NCBI GenBank assembly: GCA_002395225.1
Contig: DGWH01000168.1
Span: forward strand, 1-43,784
Direction: 5' to 3'
Origin: Christensenella sp. UBA4263
GTDB taxonomy: Bacteria; Bacillota; Clostridia; Christensenellales; Aristaeellaceae
Length of the DNA: 43,784 bases
This document shows, one piece after another, positions 16,441 through 24,913 of this stretch. Under the pieces are notes generated by a model. It made no database searches. It worked only from the letters and a program-made list of their open reading frames with translations, and was not told the origin of the DNA. The position numbers were made by a program, and so were the translations under genes. Every line of letters starts with the position of its first letter. Within the stretch, counting starts at the first letter, position 1.

Positions 16441-18867
16441 TTAATCCCACCACCGGGAGGACCGGGGATGGAGAAGGGCCTGCTGTTTCTCATAACAGCT
16501 GTAACAGGTTTTATAGCGGGAATTCCAGGGAAGCGGCCGATTGCAGATCTCACAGTGTCGTCCGGAAAGCTTCTGTGTGGAGAGAATATGCATGATTCCG
16601 GAGGAAATGCGGTATTTACACTGATTCATGGCGTTAAACAGATCGGATTCCTCTGGAAGAAAATGTCTTACATAGTTGTAAAGCAAATCACACAGACGAT
16701 AGTTGAATTCGAGCGTGTCCAGATTTTTCATGCGGCACTTGTCGGCATCCGGAATTTCCGGAAGGGTTCTCAGCACATCAAAGTGTTTCCCTTTGTACTC
16801 GCAGCGAACCATTATATCCCAGACAGAGAGAAGGGACTGATCGGTTTCATCAAAGGGAAGGGTAACGAAATTGTAACAGAAGTCATTTTTGGCATCGCTG
16901 TACGCGTTATAGATACGCTTTGCCAGAAACAGCATCCTTCCGGTTGCTGCCTTATTCCATCCGGTATGTGGTTCGAGTTCATCCCAGCGTTCCAGAATGT
17001 CGATCAGAGGAGCGTTTAAACCGATCAGGCTTTCCGGAAATTCAACGGTTGCCTGGGTGATGGGGGTGTCCTTGACCGTGAGTCCGTGCTGGATAAAACC
17101 GGGGTATTCCGCGGTAGCCACGAAGCCTTTCGGATAGACGCCGAAACGGCCCGCCCGACCGCCGATCTGTTTAATTTCGGAGGAAGTGAGTGACCGGCGT
17201 TCAATCCCGTCAAACTTCGTGGTATCAAGGAAGACGACACGCTTGATGGGCAGATTCATCCCCATGCCGATCGCGTCCGTGGCAACGACGATCTCATTTT
17301 CTCCGCTGGCAAAGAGTTCAGCCTGCTTATGCCGGACATCATAGGGGAGTGCGCCATAAATGATGCTGCATTTTCTTCCTTTTTTCTGCAGTTCTGCGGA
17401 AACGGCATGGACATCTCGTTTGGAAAAGACGATCAGTGCATCCCCCGGACGCACATCTTTGGGGAATTCGACGGGTTTGGACTCGAACATGAGCGGTGTC
17501 TGCCGCTCGTGATGGATGACCGTAACGGAATCGCCGCAGTCCTCAATGATCTTTTTCAGCAGTTCCTCGGCATTTCGGGAGGCACAGACATGGATTTCCT
17601 TTGCACACAGACCAAGGAGGCAGTTTGTCCAGGAACCGCCCCGGTCGGAATCGGCAATCATCTGGGCCTCGTCAATGACAGCGACATCGTAATAACGGTT
17701 CAGATCGGCCATTTCAATGGTGCTGGACTGGATCTTGGCATATCCCACCAGTTCCTGTTCCTCACCGGTGAGAAGAGAGCATGGGATGCCGGCGCGATTG
17801 ATTTTCTCATACTGTTCATAAGCCAGAAGACGCAGAGGAGCCAGATAGATGCCGTTTCCGGCTTCCATCAGGGCGTTGATGGCATCATAGGTTTTTCCGG
17901 AATTGGTCGGACCGATATGCAGGATAAAGTCTCTGTGCATGGCGCGGGCGGCGGGATAGAAATCCTTATACTGTTCGGGAATGGAATCGAGCATGGCGGC
18001 GTTTAACATGCGTCTTTTTTGTTCTGCCTGCTCAATGAGATCCATCATATTGGTATAGCGGGGATTGCTATGGACCAGTTCCTTTATCCGTTTCAGGGGA
18101 AACAGGGCAAAAAGGCGTTCAAAGAAATCATGTTCCACCTTGTGGGCAGTACCATCGATTTTTTTACACGGACGATAGCCTTTGCTGAGCTTGACATTTT
18201 GTGCTTTTTCAAGAATCGGATAGGCATCATAAATCTTTCGGGCAACAAAATCGGAGAATGCTTTCTCCCGGACAACATAAAGAAAAAAATTGGGAAAGAA
18301 CCGGCGGTTTTCCATGCGGAGAAAGAACTCTCCCATGTTTTCCATATTCACTGAATCCAGTGACCAGGCGTATTGTCGTCTTGATTCCCTTTTATGGTAG
18401 TAGACAAAGAGCTCATCCTGAGTCAAAAATGTGCAGATTTTTTCCTCTGCAAGGGCCAGGTAACGATCCAGGTTTGACAGAATCGTTTCGGAAATCGAAA
18501 CCGTTTCAAGGAGTTTGTCAGCCTCTGCCTTGTACTCCTGCAGTTCCTGGTCCATCTTGTCTTTTCGGTATCGGGCAAGGTCCAGAACACCATCTGACAG
18601 GTATTCCTCCATACAGGGCTGTATGGCCTTATACTCCGAAAGGAGTTCTGGATTACTGAACGGATCCTCGGAAATGGCTGCCTGATACATTGCATTATCC
18701 AAAAGCTCCTCCCTGAGAAGCTTGGCATATTCAGGCCTGTCGAACAGTGTTTCCCTGTCTGTCGTTTTACGCGGACATCTGATTTTGGTAACGATTTTTT
18801 TACAGGCTTCTGTCTCGCAGGTGCGCAGCGCATCCAGATACAGTGAACGCATGAATTCTTCTGTCAT
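16441..18867 (-). CDS. Suv3-type superfamily 2 RNA helicase with C-terminal Cys cluster
   Basis: ATP-dependent helicase resembling the Suv3 family best known from mitochondria, where it partners an exoribonuclease in RNA decay. Counting from an upstream ATG at 18912, motif I GPTNSGKTYDA is near 334-344, LAPLRLLAYEQ near 357, Walker B VIDEAQM near 411, the second RecA domain has DALIVFSKRDV, VVATDAIGMGMNLPI and EIKQIGGRAGRFG, and a Suv3-like helical C-terminal domain follows. The last 40 residues hold Cys-x2-Cys...Cys-x2-Cys, likely a zinc ribbon. The first 320 residues are unlike usual Suv3 and unassigned. I chose the ATG at 18867 because GGAGG (18886-18882) precedes it by 14 bases and the promoter would leave only about 5 bases before the 18912 ATG. 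The gene stands alone and is AT-richer than its neighbours. Confidence 0.85.
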   Translation of the reverse strand: MTEEFMRSLYLDALRTCETEACKKIVTKIRCPRKTTDRETLFDRPEYAKLLREELLDNAMYQAAISEDPFSNPELLSEYKAIQPCMEEYLSDGVLDLARYRKDKMDQELQEYKAEADKLLETVSISETILSNLDRYLALAEEKICTFLTQDELFVYYHKRESRRQYAWSLDSVNMENMGEFFLRMENRRFFPNFFLYVVREKAFSDFVARKIYDAYPILEKAQNVKLSKGYRPCKKIDGTAHKVEHDFFERLFALFPLKRIKELVHSNPRYTNMMDLIEQAEQKRRMLNAAMLDSIPEQYKDFYPAARAMHRDFILHIGPTNSGKTYDAINALMEAGNGIYLAPLRLLAYEQYEKINRAGIPCSLLTGEEQELVGYAKIQSSTIEMADLNRYYDVAVIDEAQMIADSDRGGSWTNCLLGLCAKEIHVCASRNAEELLKKIIEDCGDSVTVIHHERQTPLMFESKPVEFPKDVRPGDALIVFSKRDVHAVSAELQKKGRKCSIIYGALPYDVRHKQAELFASGENEIVVATDAIGMGMNLPIKRVVFLDTTKFDGIERRSLTSSEIKQIGGRAGRFGVYPKGFVATAEYPGFIQHGLTVKDTPITQATVEFPESLIGLNAPLIDILERWDELEPHTGWNKAATGRMLFLAKRIYNAYSDAKNDFCYNFVTLPFDETDQSLLSVWDIMVRCEYKGKHFDVLRTLPEIPDADKCRMKNLDTLEFNYRLCDLLYNYVRHFLPEESDLFNAMNQCKYRISSGIMHILSTQKLSGRHCEICNRPLPWNSRYKTCYSCYEKQQALLHPRSSRWWD

Positions 18868-18923
18868 GTTCGTCTGATGATCCTCCGTTAATAAACAGTT
18901 CTTGTCTTTCATCTGCAGGGAAA

Positions 18924-18952
18924 ATTGTACACGATCTGAGCTCTTTGCGCAA
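18924..18952 (-). promoter_or_regulatory. promoter of the Suv3-type helicase
   Basis: Read on the minus strand: TTGCGC (18952-18947), 17-base spacer, TACAAT (18929-18924). Transcription should start near 18917, only about 5 bases before the ATG at 18912, which supports translation from the internal ATG at 18867. An imperfect palindrome GCGC-AAGGAA...TTCCT-GA-GCGC (18947-18968) overlaps the -35 box and may be an operator. Confidence 0.65.
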
Positions 18953-18999
18953 GGAAATTCCTGAGCGCGAAAGCTGATGAAAAATTCGGCTGCACTGCC

Positions 19000-19028
19000 T
19001 TGTCAGAGGACAGAATTCAGGGTACAAT
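19000..19028 (+). promoter_or_regulatory. promoter of the GH120-like gene
   Basis: TTGTCA (19000-19005), 17-base spacer, TACAAT (19023-19028), pointing away from the helicase promoter about 50 bases away. The leader would be about 60 bases, ending in GAGGAGGAA before the ATG at 19095. I looked for a catabolite-responsive element and saw none that convinces. Confidence 0.72.
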
Positions 19029-19094
19029 ACATCCTGAGGTTCAGAGAAGCGTCTGAGAAATAAATGAGTCAAAGGGATAATTGAGGAGGAACAC

Positions 19095-21128
19095 ATGATC
19101 ATCTATGTTTCTGCTTCTGTGGCAGAATCCGGTAATGGAACGGAACATTCCCCGTTTAAAACCATCCAGGAAGCGGCGCTTTCTGCAGTAGCGGGGGATG
19201 AGATTATCGTTCTGCCCGGTGTATACCGGGAACATGTGAACCCGATTCGGGGCGGAACAGAGAAGGAGCGAATCATCTATCGTTCATCGCATCCGCTGGG
19301 GGCGAAGATTACCGGTGCGGAACCGGTCAGAAACTGGACCCGGTTCCATGCCCACCCGGGCGTGTGGCAGGTTCGGATTCCAAACCGCTTTTTCGGGGAG
19401 TATAATCCGTATACCACCAGAGTAAGCGGCGACTGGTTTATCGCGTCTTTTGTGGCGCACACGGGTGAGGTTTATCTGGGAGATAAGTCACTGTATGAAA
19501 CCGAAACGCTGGACGGTGTTCTGAATCCGGTCAGGTCTGAAACGTCCTGGGATCCGGACTTTTCGGTATATACCTGGTATACCGAGCAGGATATGGACAA
19601 GGATGAAACCATCATCTACGCGAATTTCCATGAGTTCAATCCGAATTCGGGGAATGTGGAGATCAATGTGCGGCCTTTCTGCTTCTATCCGCTTGAAGAG
19701 GGCTGCGGATACATCACACTGTCCGGGTTCGAAATCTGCCGGGCGGCGACACAGTGGGCACCGCCGACAGCCTATCAGGTGGGAATGGTGGGACCGCACT
19801 GGTCCAAAGGCTGGATTATTGAGGACTGCAACATCTATCAGTCCAAGTGCTCCGGCATCTCCCTCGGCAAGTATCTGCAGCCCGGAAATGACAATAAATG
19901 GCTGCACTGGAAGCTGAAGGATGGAACCCAGACGGAGCGGGATGCCATCTGCCAGGCACAGCTGGACGGATGGTCAAAAGAGACGATCGGGTCCCATCTG
20001 ATCCGCAACTGTGAGATTCATGACTGCGGACAGACAGGCATTGTGGGCCATCTTGGCGGTGTCTTTTCCCGGATTGAACATAACCACATCCATCATATCA
20101 ACAACAAGCAGAACCTGGCCGGTGCGGAAATCGGCGGCATCAAAATGCATGCGGCCATTGATGTCGTCATTGAAGGAAACCATTTCCATCACTGCACCAG
20201 AGGTCTCTGGCTTGACTGGCAGGCCCAGGGAACCCGGGTGACGGGGAATGTGTTCCATGATAATACGCTGCCGTTTGATCACCTGATGAATGATACCGCC
20301 ATGCAGGCGCTGGGAGAGGATATTTTCGTGGAGGTCAGCCACGGGCCGACGCTCATCGATCACAATCTGCTGCTCTCCGAACGTGCACTGAAAGTGCCGA
20401 CCCAGGGCATGGCCGTGGTGCATAACCTGATCGCCGGTTCCATTACCTGTGTGGGGACGGGCGTTGAAAACGGGGCAAAGACCCTTCGCTCTGCCCGGTA
20501 TACGCCGTATCATGTTCCGCATCAGACCGGAATTGCCGGTTTCATGTCGATTCTTCACGGAGATATGCGGTTCTATAACAACATCTTTGTGCAGATGCCG
20601 ATTCGTCCGAAGCTTCTGGAAATGCAGCACTCGGACAGGGACAGAACCTGGGATACGTACAACATCGAAACCGGGACGTTCCCCTATGACGGGTATCAGG
20701 ATGAACAGACATGGCTGAAAGAGTTTGAGGGATATGTCGGAATGGGTTCTGCGCCCAGTGACAGGTATTATATCCCGCTGCCGGTCTGGTCGGAGGGAAA
20801 TGCGTACCTGGGCGGCGCCAGAGCCTGTACTCTGGAAAAAGAAGCGGCTGTGTCCTGTGATCCGGTCCGGCTTGAGGTGACGTTGACGGATAAGGGAATT
20901 CATCTGGAGACGGATCTGTATCAGCACCTGCCGCAGACCCATTGCAGACGGGTGGACACGGAACGGATGGGTCTGGCCTTTGAACCGGAGATGGCGTTTG
21001 AAAATCCGGACGGCACACCGATCTGCATGGACAGGGACTTTTTCTGCGCGGAAAGAGGCGAAATGCCGCTGCCGGGTCCGTTTGAACAGACGTTTACGGA
21101 GCTGGATATTCCTGCCGGAACTGTTTAA
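19095..21128 (+). CDS. beta-xylosidase-like glycoside hydrolase, family GH120
   Basis: Intracellular right-handed parallel beta-helix enzyme, expected to cleave xylo-oligosaccharides. The whole chain resembles Thermoanaerobacterium XylC as I remember it: FGEYNPY, GDWF, ATQWAPPTAYQ, GPHWSKGWIIEDCNI, VGHLGGVFS, IGGIKMHAAIDV, GLWLDWQAQGTRV, FVEVSHGP and the C-terminal ENPDGTPI. The expected catalytic acids are present: Glu345, Asp374 and Glu413 (XylC Glu353, Asp382 and Glu405, from memory). The Glu345-Asp374 spacing is identical, while about 16 extra residues (PFDHLMNDTAMQALGE region) precede Glu413. There is no signal peptide. The length of 677 residues is somewhat longer than XylC. No transporter or other xylan gene is adjacent. 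GGAGG precedes the ATG. Confidence 0.88.
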   Translation: MIIYVSASVAESGNGTEHSPFKTIQEAALSAVAGDEIIVLPGVYREHVNPIRGGTEKERIIYRSSHPLGAKITGAEPVRNWTRFHAHPGVWQVRIPNRFFGEYNPYTTRVSGDWFIASFVAHTGEVYLGDKSLYETETLDGVLNPVRSETSWDPDFSVYTWYTEQDMDKDETIIYANFHEFNPNSGNVEINVRPFCFYPLEEGCGYITLSGFEICRAATQWAPPTAYQVGMVGPHWSKGWIIEDCNIYQSKCSGISLGKYLQPGNDNKWLHWKLKDGTQTERDAICQAQLDGWSKETIGSHLIRNCEIHDCGQTGIVGHLGGVFSRIEHNHIHHINNKQNLAGAEIGGIKMHAAIDVVIEGNHFHHCTRGLWLDWQAQGTRVTGNVFHDNTLPFDHLMNDTAMQALGEDIFVEVSHGPTLIDHNLLLSERALKVPTQGMAVVHNLIAGSITCVGTGVENGAKTLRSARYTPYHVPHQTGIAGFMSILHGDMRFYNNIFVQMPIRPKLLEMQHSDRDRTWDTYNIETGTFPYDGYQDEQTWLKEFEGYVGMGSAPSDRYYIPLPVWSEGNAYLGGARACTLEKEAAVSCDPVRLEVTLTDKGIHLETDLYQHLPQTHCRRVDTERMGLAFEPEMAFENPDGTPICMDRDFFCAERGEMPLPGPFEQTFTELDIPAGTV

Positions 21129-21160
21129 ATCAGACAGGACAGTCAAAGTGAATCTGAAAT

Positions 21161-21214
21161 GAATTCAAGGGATGAAACCTGAACGGGTATTGTCAGGCGT
21201 CATCCCTTGAATTC
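21161..21214. repeat. 15-bp perfect inverted repeat after the GH120 gene
   Basis: GAATTCAAGGGATGA (21161-21175) and TCATCCCTTGAATTC (21200-21214) are exact reverse complements around a 24-base loop that itself contains a CCTGA/TCAGG pair. No T-run follows on either strand. It is probably an mRNA 3'-end stem or a factor-independent stop of unusual form, in the 138-base or longer gap before nfo; the rest of that gap shows nothing else. Confidence 0.7.
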
Positions 21215-21305
21215 GTTCTCGAAATAATGCACAGCGGCACATGACTGCGTCACCTGAAAAAGCAGAATGGAGGTTCGCAGTCTGAGGAGGAGAGAGTTGG
21301 AGAAA

Positions 21306-22160
21306 ATGAGGGCAATTGGGTGCCATCTGTCGCTTTCAGGCGGATATGCACGAATGGGCGAAACAGCTGCAGAAATTGGTGCCAATACGTTTGCGTTTTT
21401 CACCCGAAATCCACGGGGCAGAGGCTTCCGGAAGCCGGAGGCTGCCGATCTTGAAAAACTGAGAAATTTCCTGGCACAGAACCATTTTGCGCCTCTGGTG
21501 GCACATGCACCGTATACGCTGAACTTGTGCTCGGACCGTCAGGAAGTACGGGCCTATGCGGAGCAGACCATGAGGGAGGACCTGGAACTGCTGGAAGCGA
21601 TTCCCGGGAATTATTACAATATCCATCCCGGCTGTCACATGCGAAAAGGGGCAGAGACGGGAATCCGGGAGATCACGGAAGGTCTCAACCGGATCCTTCC
21701 GGGAACATCCGGAACCGTTTTGCTTCTTGAGACCATGGCAGGAAAAGGAAGCGAGGTAGGCGCGCGTTTTGAAGAACTCTGGCAGATCCTGGATGGAATG
21801 CAGATGCCTGAACGCGTGGGCATCTGCCTGGATACCTGCCATGTGTTTGATGCCGGTTACGACATTGTGAATGATCTGGAAGCGGTACTGGATGAATTTG
21901 ACCGGACAATCGGTCTTGGGATGCTCCGGGCGATTCATCTCAACGACAGCAAAAATCCCTGCGGCTCCCATAAGGACCGGCATGAAAAAATCGGGGAAGG
22001 GGAGATTGGCCTTGATGCACTGACGGCGATATTTGCGCATCCCCGTTTGCAGGGGCTTCCGTTCATTCTGGAAACACCAAATGAACTTCCCGGATATGAA
22101 CGGGAGATTGCCCTTCTGAAAAAGACGGCAGAAAAGAGGTACGGGAATGATAAAGATTGA
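21306..22160 (+). CDS. nfo: endonuclease IV (AP endonuclease)
   Basis: Zinc-dependent TIM-barrel enzyme that incises DNA at abasic sites in base-excision repair. Motifs: GCHLSLSGGYARM at the N-terminus, FTRNPRGRG, LVAHAPYTLNL, NIHPGCHM, LLLETMAGKG, GICLDTCHVFDAGYD, HLNDSKNPCGSHKDRHEKIGEG and the closing ILETPNE. The metal ligands (His, Glu, Asp, His) lie in these motifs. The length of about 284 residues is normal. GAGGAGGAGAGAG (21284-21296) serves either an in-frame TTG at 21297 (6 bases from GGAGG) or the ATG at 21306; an ATG at 21267 lies before that site. It overlaps cutC by 14 bases. Confidence 0.95.
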   Translation: MRAIGCHLSLSGGYARMGETAAEIGANTFAFFTRNPRGRGFRKPEAADLEKLRNFLAQNHFAPLVAHAPYTLNLCSDRQEVRAYAEQTMREDLELLEAIPGNYYNIHPGCHMRKGAETGIREITEGLNRILPGTSGTVLLLETMAGKGSEVGARFEELWQILDGMQMPERVGICLDTCHVFDAGYDIVNDLEAVLDEFDRTIGLGMLRAIHLNDSKNPCGSHKDRHEKIGEGEIGLDALTAIFAHPRLQGLPFILETPNELPGYEREIALLKKTAEKRYGNDKD

Positions 22161-22887
22161 GGCCTGCTGTGCGTCGGTGGATGACTGCGTTCAGGCAGCT
22201 GCGGGTGGCTGTGACCGGATCGAACTGAATCAGGCTCTGGAACTGGGCGGACTGACGCCCTCTGCCGGGATGATCCTGGAGGCGAAGGCGGCGGTTTCCA
22301 TCCCGGTATTGGCCATGCTGCGGCCGAGAACCGGGGGATTTCACTACACGGAGACAGAATTTCGGGCCCTTTGCCGGGATGCCGAGCTGTTTATGAACCT
22401 GGGAGTAAATGGACTTGTGTTCGGTTTTCTAAGTGACCATGGTTCTGTTAATCAAGCAAGAACCAGAACGCTGGTCGGTATCACAGCAGACCGTGAGTCT
22501 GTATTCAATCGGGCGATTGATGTGTGTACAAACTGGCGTTCTGCACTGGAAACATGCGTTGATGCCGGGGTCACCCGCGTGCTGACCAGCGGACAGGCCC
22601 CGACAGCCATGGAAGGAGCAGCAACGATCCGGGCCATGCGGGAATTTGTCCAGGGAGCAATTGAGATCCTTCCGGCGGGCTCCATCCGCCTTGAAAATGT
22701 CAGCGAAGTTGTGAGACGGACTGGCTGTAACCAGATTCATTTTGCCCGGCATCATCTGGTCAGGGACGGGAGCATGCCAGAGACAGGGATTCATTTTAAC
22801 GGACAGGCAGCCGAGGACCGGTATCGGGTTCTGGATGCGGCCTATTATCGGTCGGTCCGGGAGCGGCTTCGGGCGGATGAGGAATGA
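22147..22887 (+). CDS. cutC: copper homeostasis protein CutC family
   Basis: TIM-barrel protein of the CutC family, linked to copper tolerance though its reaction is unproven. Motifs: IEACCASVDDCVQAAAGGCDRIELN at the start, ELGGLTPSAG, VLAMLRPRTGGFHY, NGLVFGFLSDHGSVN, HRAFD-like FNRAIDVC, GVTRVLTSGQ, EILPAGSI and the HFARHHL segment. At 246 residues it is full length. It starts inside nfo (14-base overlap), so it is translationally coupled, and the asparaginase-like gene follows within 30 bases. Confidence 0.93.
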   Translation: MIKIEACCASVDDCVQAAAGGCDRIELNQALELGGLTPSAGMILEAKAAVSIPVLAMLRPRTGGFHYTETEFRALCRDAELFMNLGVNGLVFGFLSDHGSVNQARTRTLVGITADRESVFNRAIDVCTNWRSALETCVDAGVTRVLTSGQAPTAMEGAATIRAMREFVQGAIEILPAGSIRLENVSEVVRRTGCNQIHFARHHLVRDGSMPETGIHFNGQAAEDRYRVLDAAYYRSVRERLRADEE

Positions 22888-22912
22888 GCTGAACAGAAAA
22901 GGGGGAATAATC

Positions 22913-23800
22913 GTGGCGTCAATTATTGGAACGTGGCGGATGAGCTATGAACCCGTGAGGGCGGCATATGAGATGCTGTGTTCAGGCACATCGGCTGCGG
23001 ATGCGGTCGAATATGCCGTGAGTGAGGTGGAACGGAATCCGGTGTTTACCTCTGTCGGACTGGGCGGTCTTCCGGCCAGGGACGGCGAGGTATATCTGGA
23101 TGCCGGATGGATGGACGGCAATTCGCTGAGGTGCGGAGCCGTGATGGCAGTCCGGAATGTCAGCAGTCCGGTCAGGGCGGCCAGAATGCTTTGCGGCCGG
23201 AAAAAGAACTGGCTTTTGTGCGGCAGCGGTGCGGAACGCTTTGCGGCATCGGCGGGGATCCCGATGCGCGAGATGCTCACGGAAGAGGCGAGGGCGAAAT
23301 GGCTTGAGGCAAAGGAGCCGGCTGAGGAGGGACATGATACGGTGTGCGTCATCGCCAGAGATGACAGCGGCAGGATGGTTGTGGGCACCTCGACCTCAGG
23401 ACTTTTCATGAAAGAGCCCGGACGTGTGGGTGATACGCCCATTGTCGGTTCCGGATTCTACTGTGATGCGGGGGCCGGTGGAGCAGCGGCAACAGGGCTG
23501 GGCGAGGAAATCATGCGGGGCTGTCTTTCCTATGCCGCGGTTTCGTATATGCGTCAGGGCAAGGATGCGCAGACCGCGGCAGAGCTGGCCGTGAGCATGT
23601 TCAGACTCCAGCTTGCAGGAAGAGGCGAAGATCCGGAGGGGATCAGCCTGATTACCATGGACGCCTCGGGAAACACCGGGGCGGCGAGCACGCTTGAATC
23701 GTTTCCGTTTGCTGTGGGAAATGCCATGTATGAGGCGGTTTTAAGGAATGGCAGGGTGACGATCCTGATGCGGAATCCCGAGGAAATCCCCTTTGGATAA
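22913..23800 (+). CDS. glycosylasparaginase / isoaspartyl peptidase-type Ntn hydrolase
   Basis: N-terminal-nucleophile hydrolase that cleaves N4-(beta-N-acetylglucosaminyl)-L-asparagine or beta-aspartyl bonds after self-cleavage. The cleavage and nucleophile motif GHDTVCVIARD gives Thr143. GTSTSG, GRVGDTPIVGSGFYCD and GAAATGLGE are typical of the glycosylasparaginase branch. The alpha chain is about 142 residues and the beta chain about 153. I start at GTG 22913 because AAAAGGGGG (22897-22905) lies 7 bases upstream; longer in-frame starts run back into cutC. There is no signal peptide, so it acts in the cytoplasm, perhaps on imported glyco-asparagine. A terminator follows the stop. Confidence 0.9.
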   Translation: MASIIGTWRMSYEPVRAAYEMLCSGTSAADAVEYAVSEVERNPVFTSVGLGGLPARDGEVYLDAGWMDGNSLRCGAVMAVRNVSSPVRAARMLCGRKKNWLLCGSGAERFAASAGIPMREMLTEEARAKWLEAKEPAEEGHDTVCVIARDDSGRMVVGTSTSGLFMKEPGRVGDTPIVGSGFYCDAGAGGAAATGLGEEIMRGCLSYAAVSYMRQGKDAQTAAELAVSMFRLQLAGRGEDPEGISLITMDASGNTGAASTLESFPFAVGNAMYEAVLRNGRVTILMRNPEEIPFG

Positions 23801-23819
23801 GGCAAAGATGCCGGAAAAG

Positions 23820-23846
23820 AAAAAAGCCGCTGCTGGCGGCTTTTTT
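23820..23846. terminator. bidirectional terminator between the asparaginase-like gene and cysK
   Basis: AAAAAA (23820-23825), GCCGC, loop TGCTG, GCGGC (23836-23840), TTTTTT (23841-23846). The symmetric A- and T-runs let it end both converging transcripts. Confidence 0.92.
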
Positions 23847-23868
23847 CGGGTTAACGGATGTGCTGTGC

Positions 23869-24798
23869 TCAGTCTGCAAAGAGCGGAGTGGAAAGATAAC
23901 GGTCTCCGGTATCCGGGAGGAGAACCACAATGTTCTTTCCTTTGTTTTCCGGACGCTTGGCCAGCTGAATGGCGGCAAAGAGCGCGGCGCCGGAGGAGAT
24001 GCCTGCAAGAACGCCCTCTGTCCGGCCAAGTGCTTTTCCGGCGGCAAAGGCGTCTTCATTGGCTACCGGGATGATTTCATCATAGATGGAGGTATTGAGC
24101 ACCTCGGGGACGAATCCGGCACCGATTCCCTGAATCTTATGCGGACCGGCAGTGCCCTTGGAGAGGACGGGAGAACTGGCCGGTTCAACGGCAACGACCT
24201 GGATTTTCGGATTCTGGCTCTTCAGGTATTCACCTGTTCCGGTAATGGTGCCGCCGGTTCCGACACCGGCAACAAAAATGTCGACGTTTCCGTCCGTATC
24301 CTCCCAGATTTCAGGACCTGTGGTCGCTTTGTGGGCAGCGGGATTGGCCGGGTTGACGAACTGACCGGGAATGAAGCTGCCGGGAATGGAGGCAGCCAGT
24401 TCATCGGCTTTGGCAATGGCTCCCGGCATGCCCTTTGCGCCCTCGCTGAGGACCAGTTCGGCACCGTATGCCTGCATGAGCTGCCGGCGCTCGATACTCA
24501 TGGTATCCGGCATCACGATAATGATGCGGTAACCGCGGGCGGCTGCCACACTGGCAAGGCCGATTCCCGTGTTGCCAGAGGTGGGTTCGATGATGACAGA
24601 TCCTTCTTTCAAAAGACCTTTTTGTTCGGCGTCGTCAATCATGGCTTTGGCGACCCGGTCTTTGACGGAACCGGCCGGGTTGAAGGATTCGAGCTTGGCA
24701 AAGATGCGTGCCTCCAGGTGATGCTTTTTTTCCGTATGGACCAGCTCCAGAAGCGGGGTATGCCCGATCAGCTGATCCGCTGCTGTATAGACCTTCAT
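23869..24798 (-). CDS. cysK: cysteine synthase (O-acetylserine sulfhydrylase)
   Basis: PLP enzyme forming cysteine from O-acetylserine and sulfide. FNPAGSVKDR carries the PLP lysine at residue 46. PTSGNTGIGLA, the phosphate loop GVGTGGTITGTG, IQGIGAGFVPEVL and GISSGAAL are all intact. The length of 309 residues is typical. AGGAGG lies just before the ATG on the minus strand. It is transcribed alone from a perfect consensus promoter with a nearby inverted repeat. Its reaction is certain at family level; CysK versus CysM preference is inferred. Confidence 0.96.
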   Translation of the reverse strand: MKVYTAADQLIGHTPLLELVHTEKKHHLEARIFAKLESFNPAGSVKDRVAKAMIDDAEQKGLLKEGSVIIEPTSGNTGIGLASVAAARGYRIIIVMPDTMSIERRQLMQAYGAELVLSEGAKGMPGAIAKADELAASIPGSFIPGQFVNPANPAAHKATTGPEIWEDTDGNVDIFVAGVGTGGTITGTGEYLKSQNPKIQVVAVEPASSPVLSKGTAGPHKIQGIGAGFVPEVLNTSIYDEIIPVANEDAFAAGKALGRTEGVLAGISSGAALFAAIQLAKRPENKGKNIVVLLPDTGDRYLSTPLFAD

Positions 24799-24854
24799 GG
24801 AATTGCCTCCTGTATTGAATTCATACTAAAATGATATGATTAAATCCGATGCTC

Positions 24855-24883
24855 ATTATAGACAGGGACTATTGACCTGTCAA
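24855..24883 (-). promoter_or_regulatory. perfect consensus promoter of cysK with candidate operator
   Basis: On the minus strand TTGACA (24883-24878), 17-base spacer, TATAAT (24860-24855). Between the start point and the gene an inverted repeat TCATA-9-TATGA (24821-24839) could bind a repressor such as a cysteine-responsive Rrf2 regulator. The operator role is inference. Confidence 0.88.
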
Positions 24884-24913
24884 GAGTCATATTGAAAAAA
24901 ATCGAAAGAGTGC

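Noticed and set aside
17329..18006. Plus-strand open frame opposite the helicase
   Set aside because: It is the mirror of conserved helicase motifs, with no start signal; the minus-strand gene explains the region.
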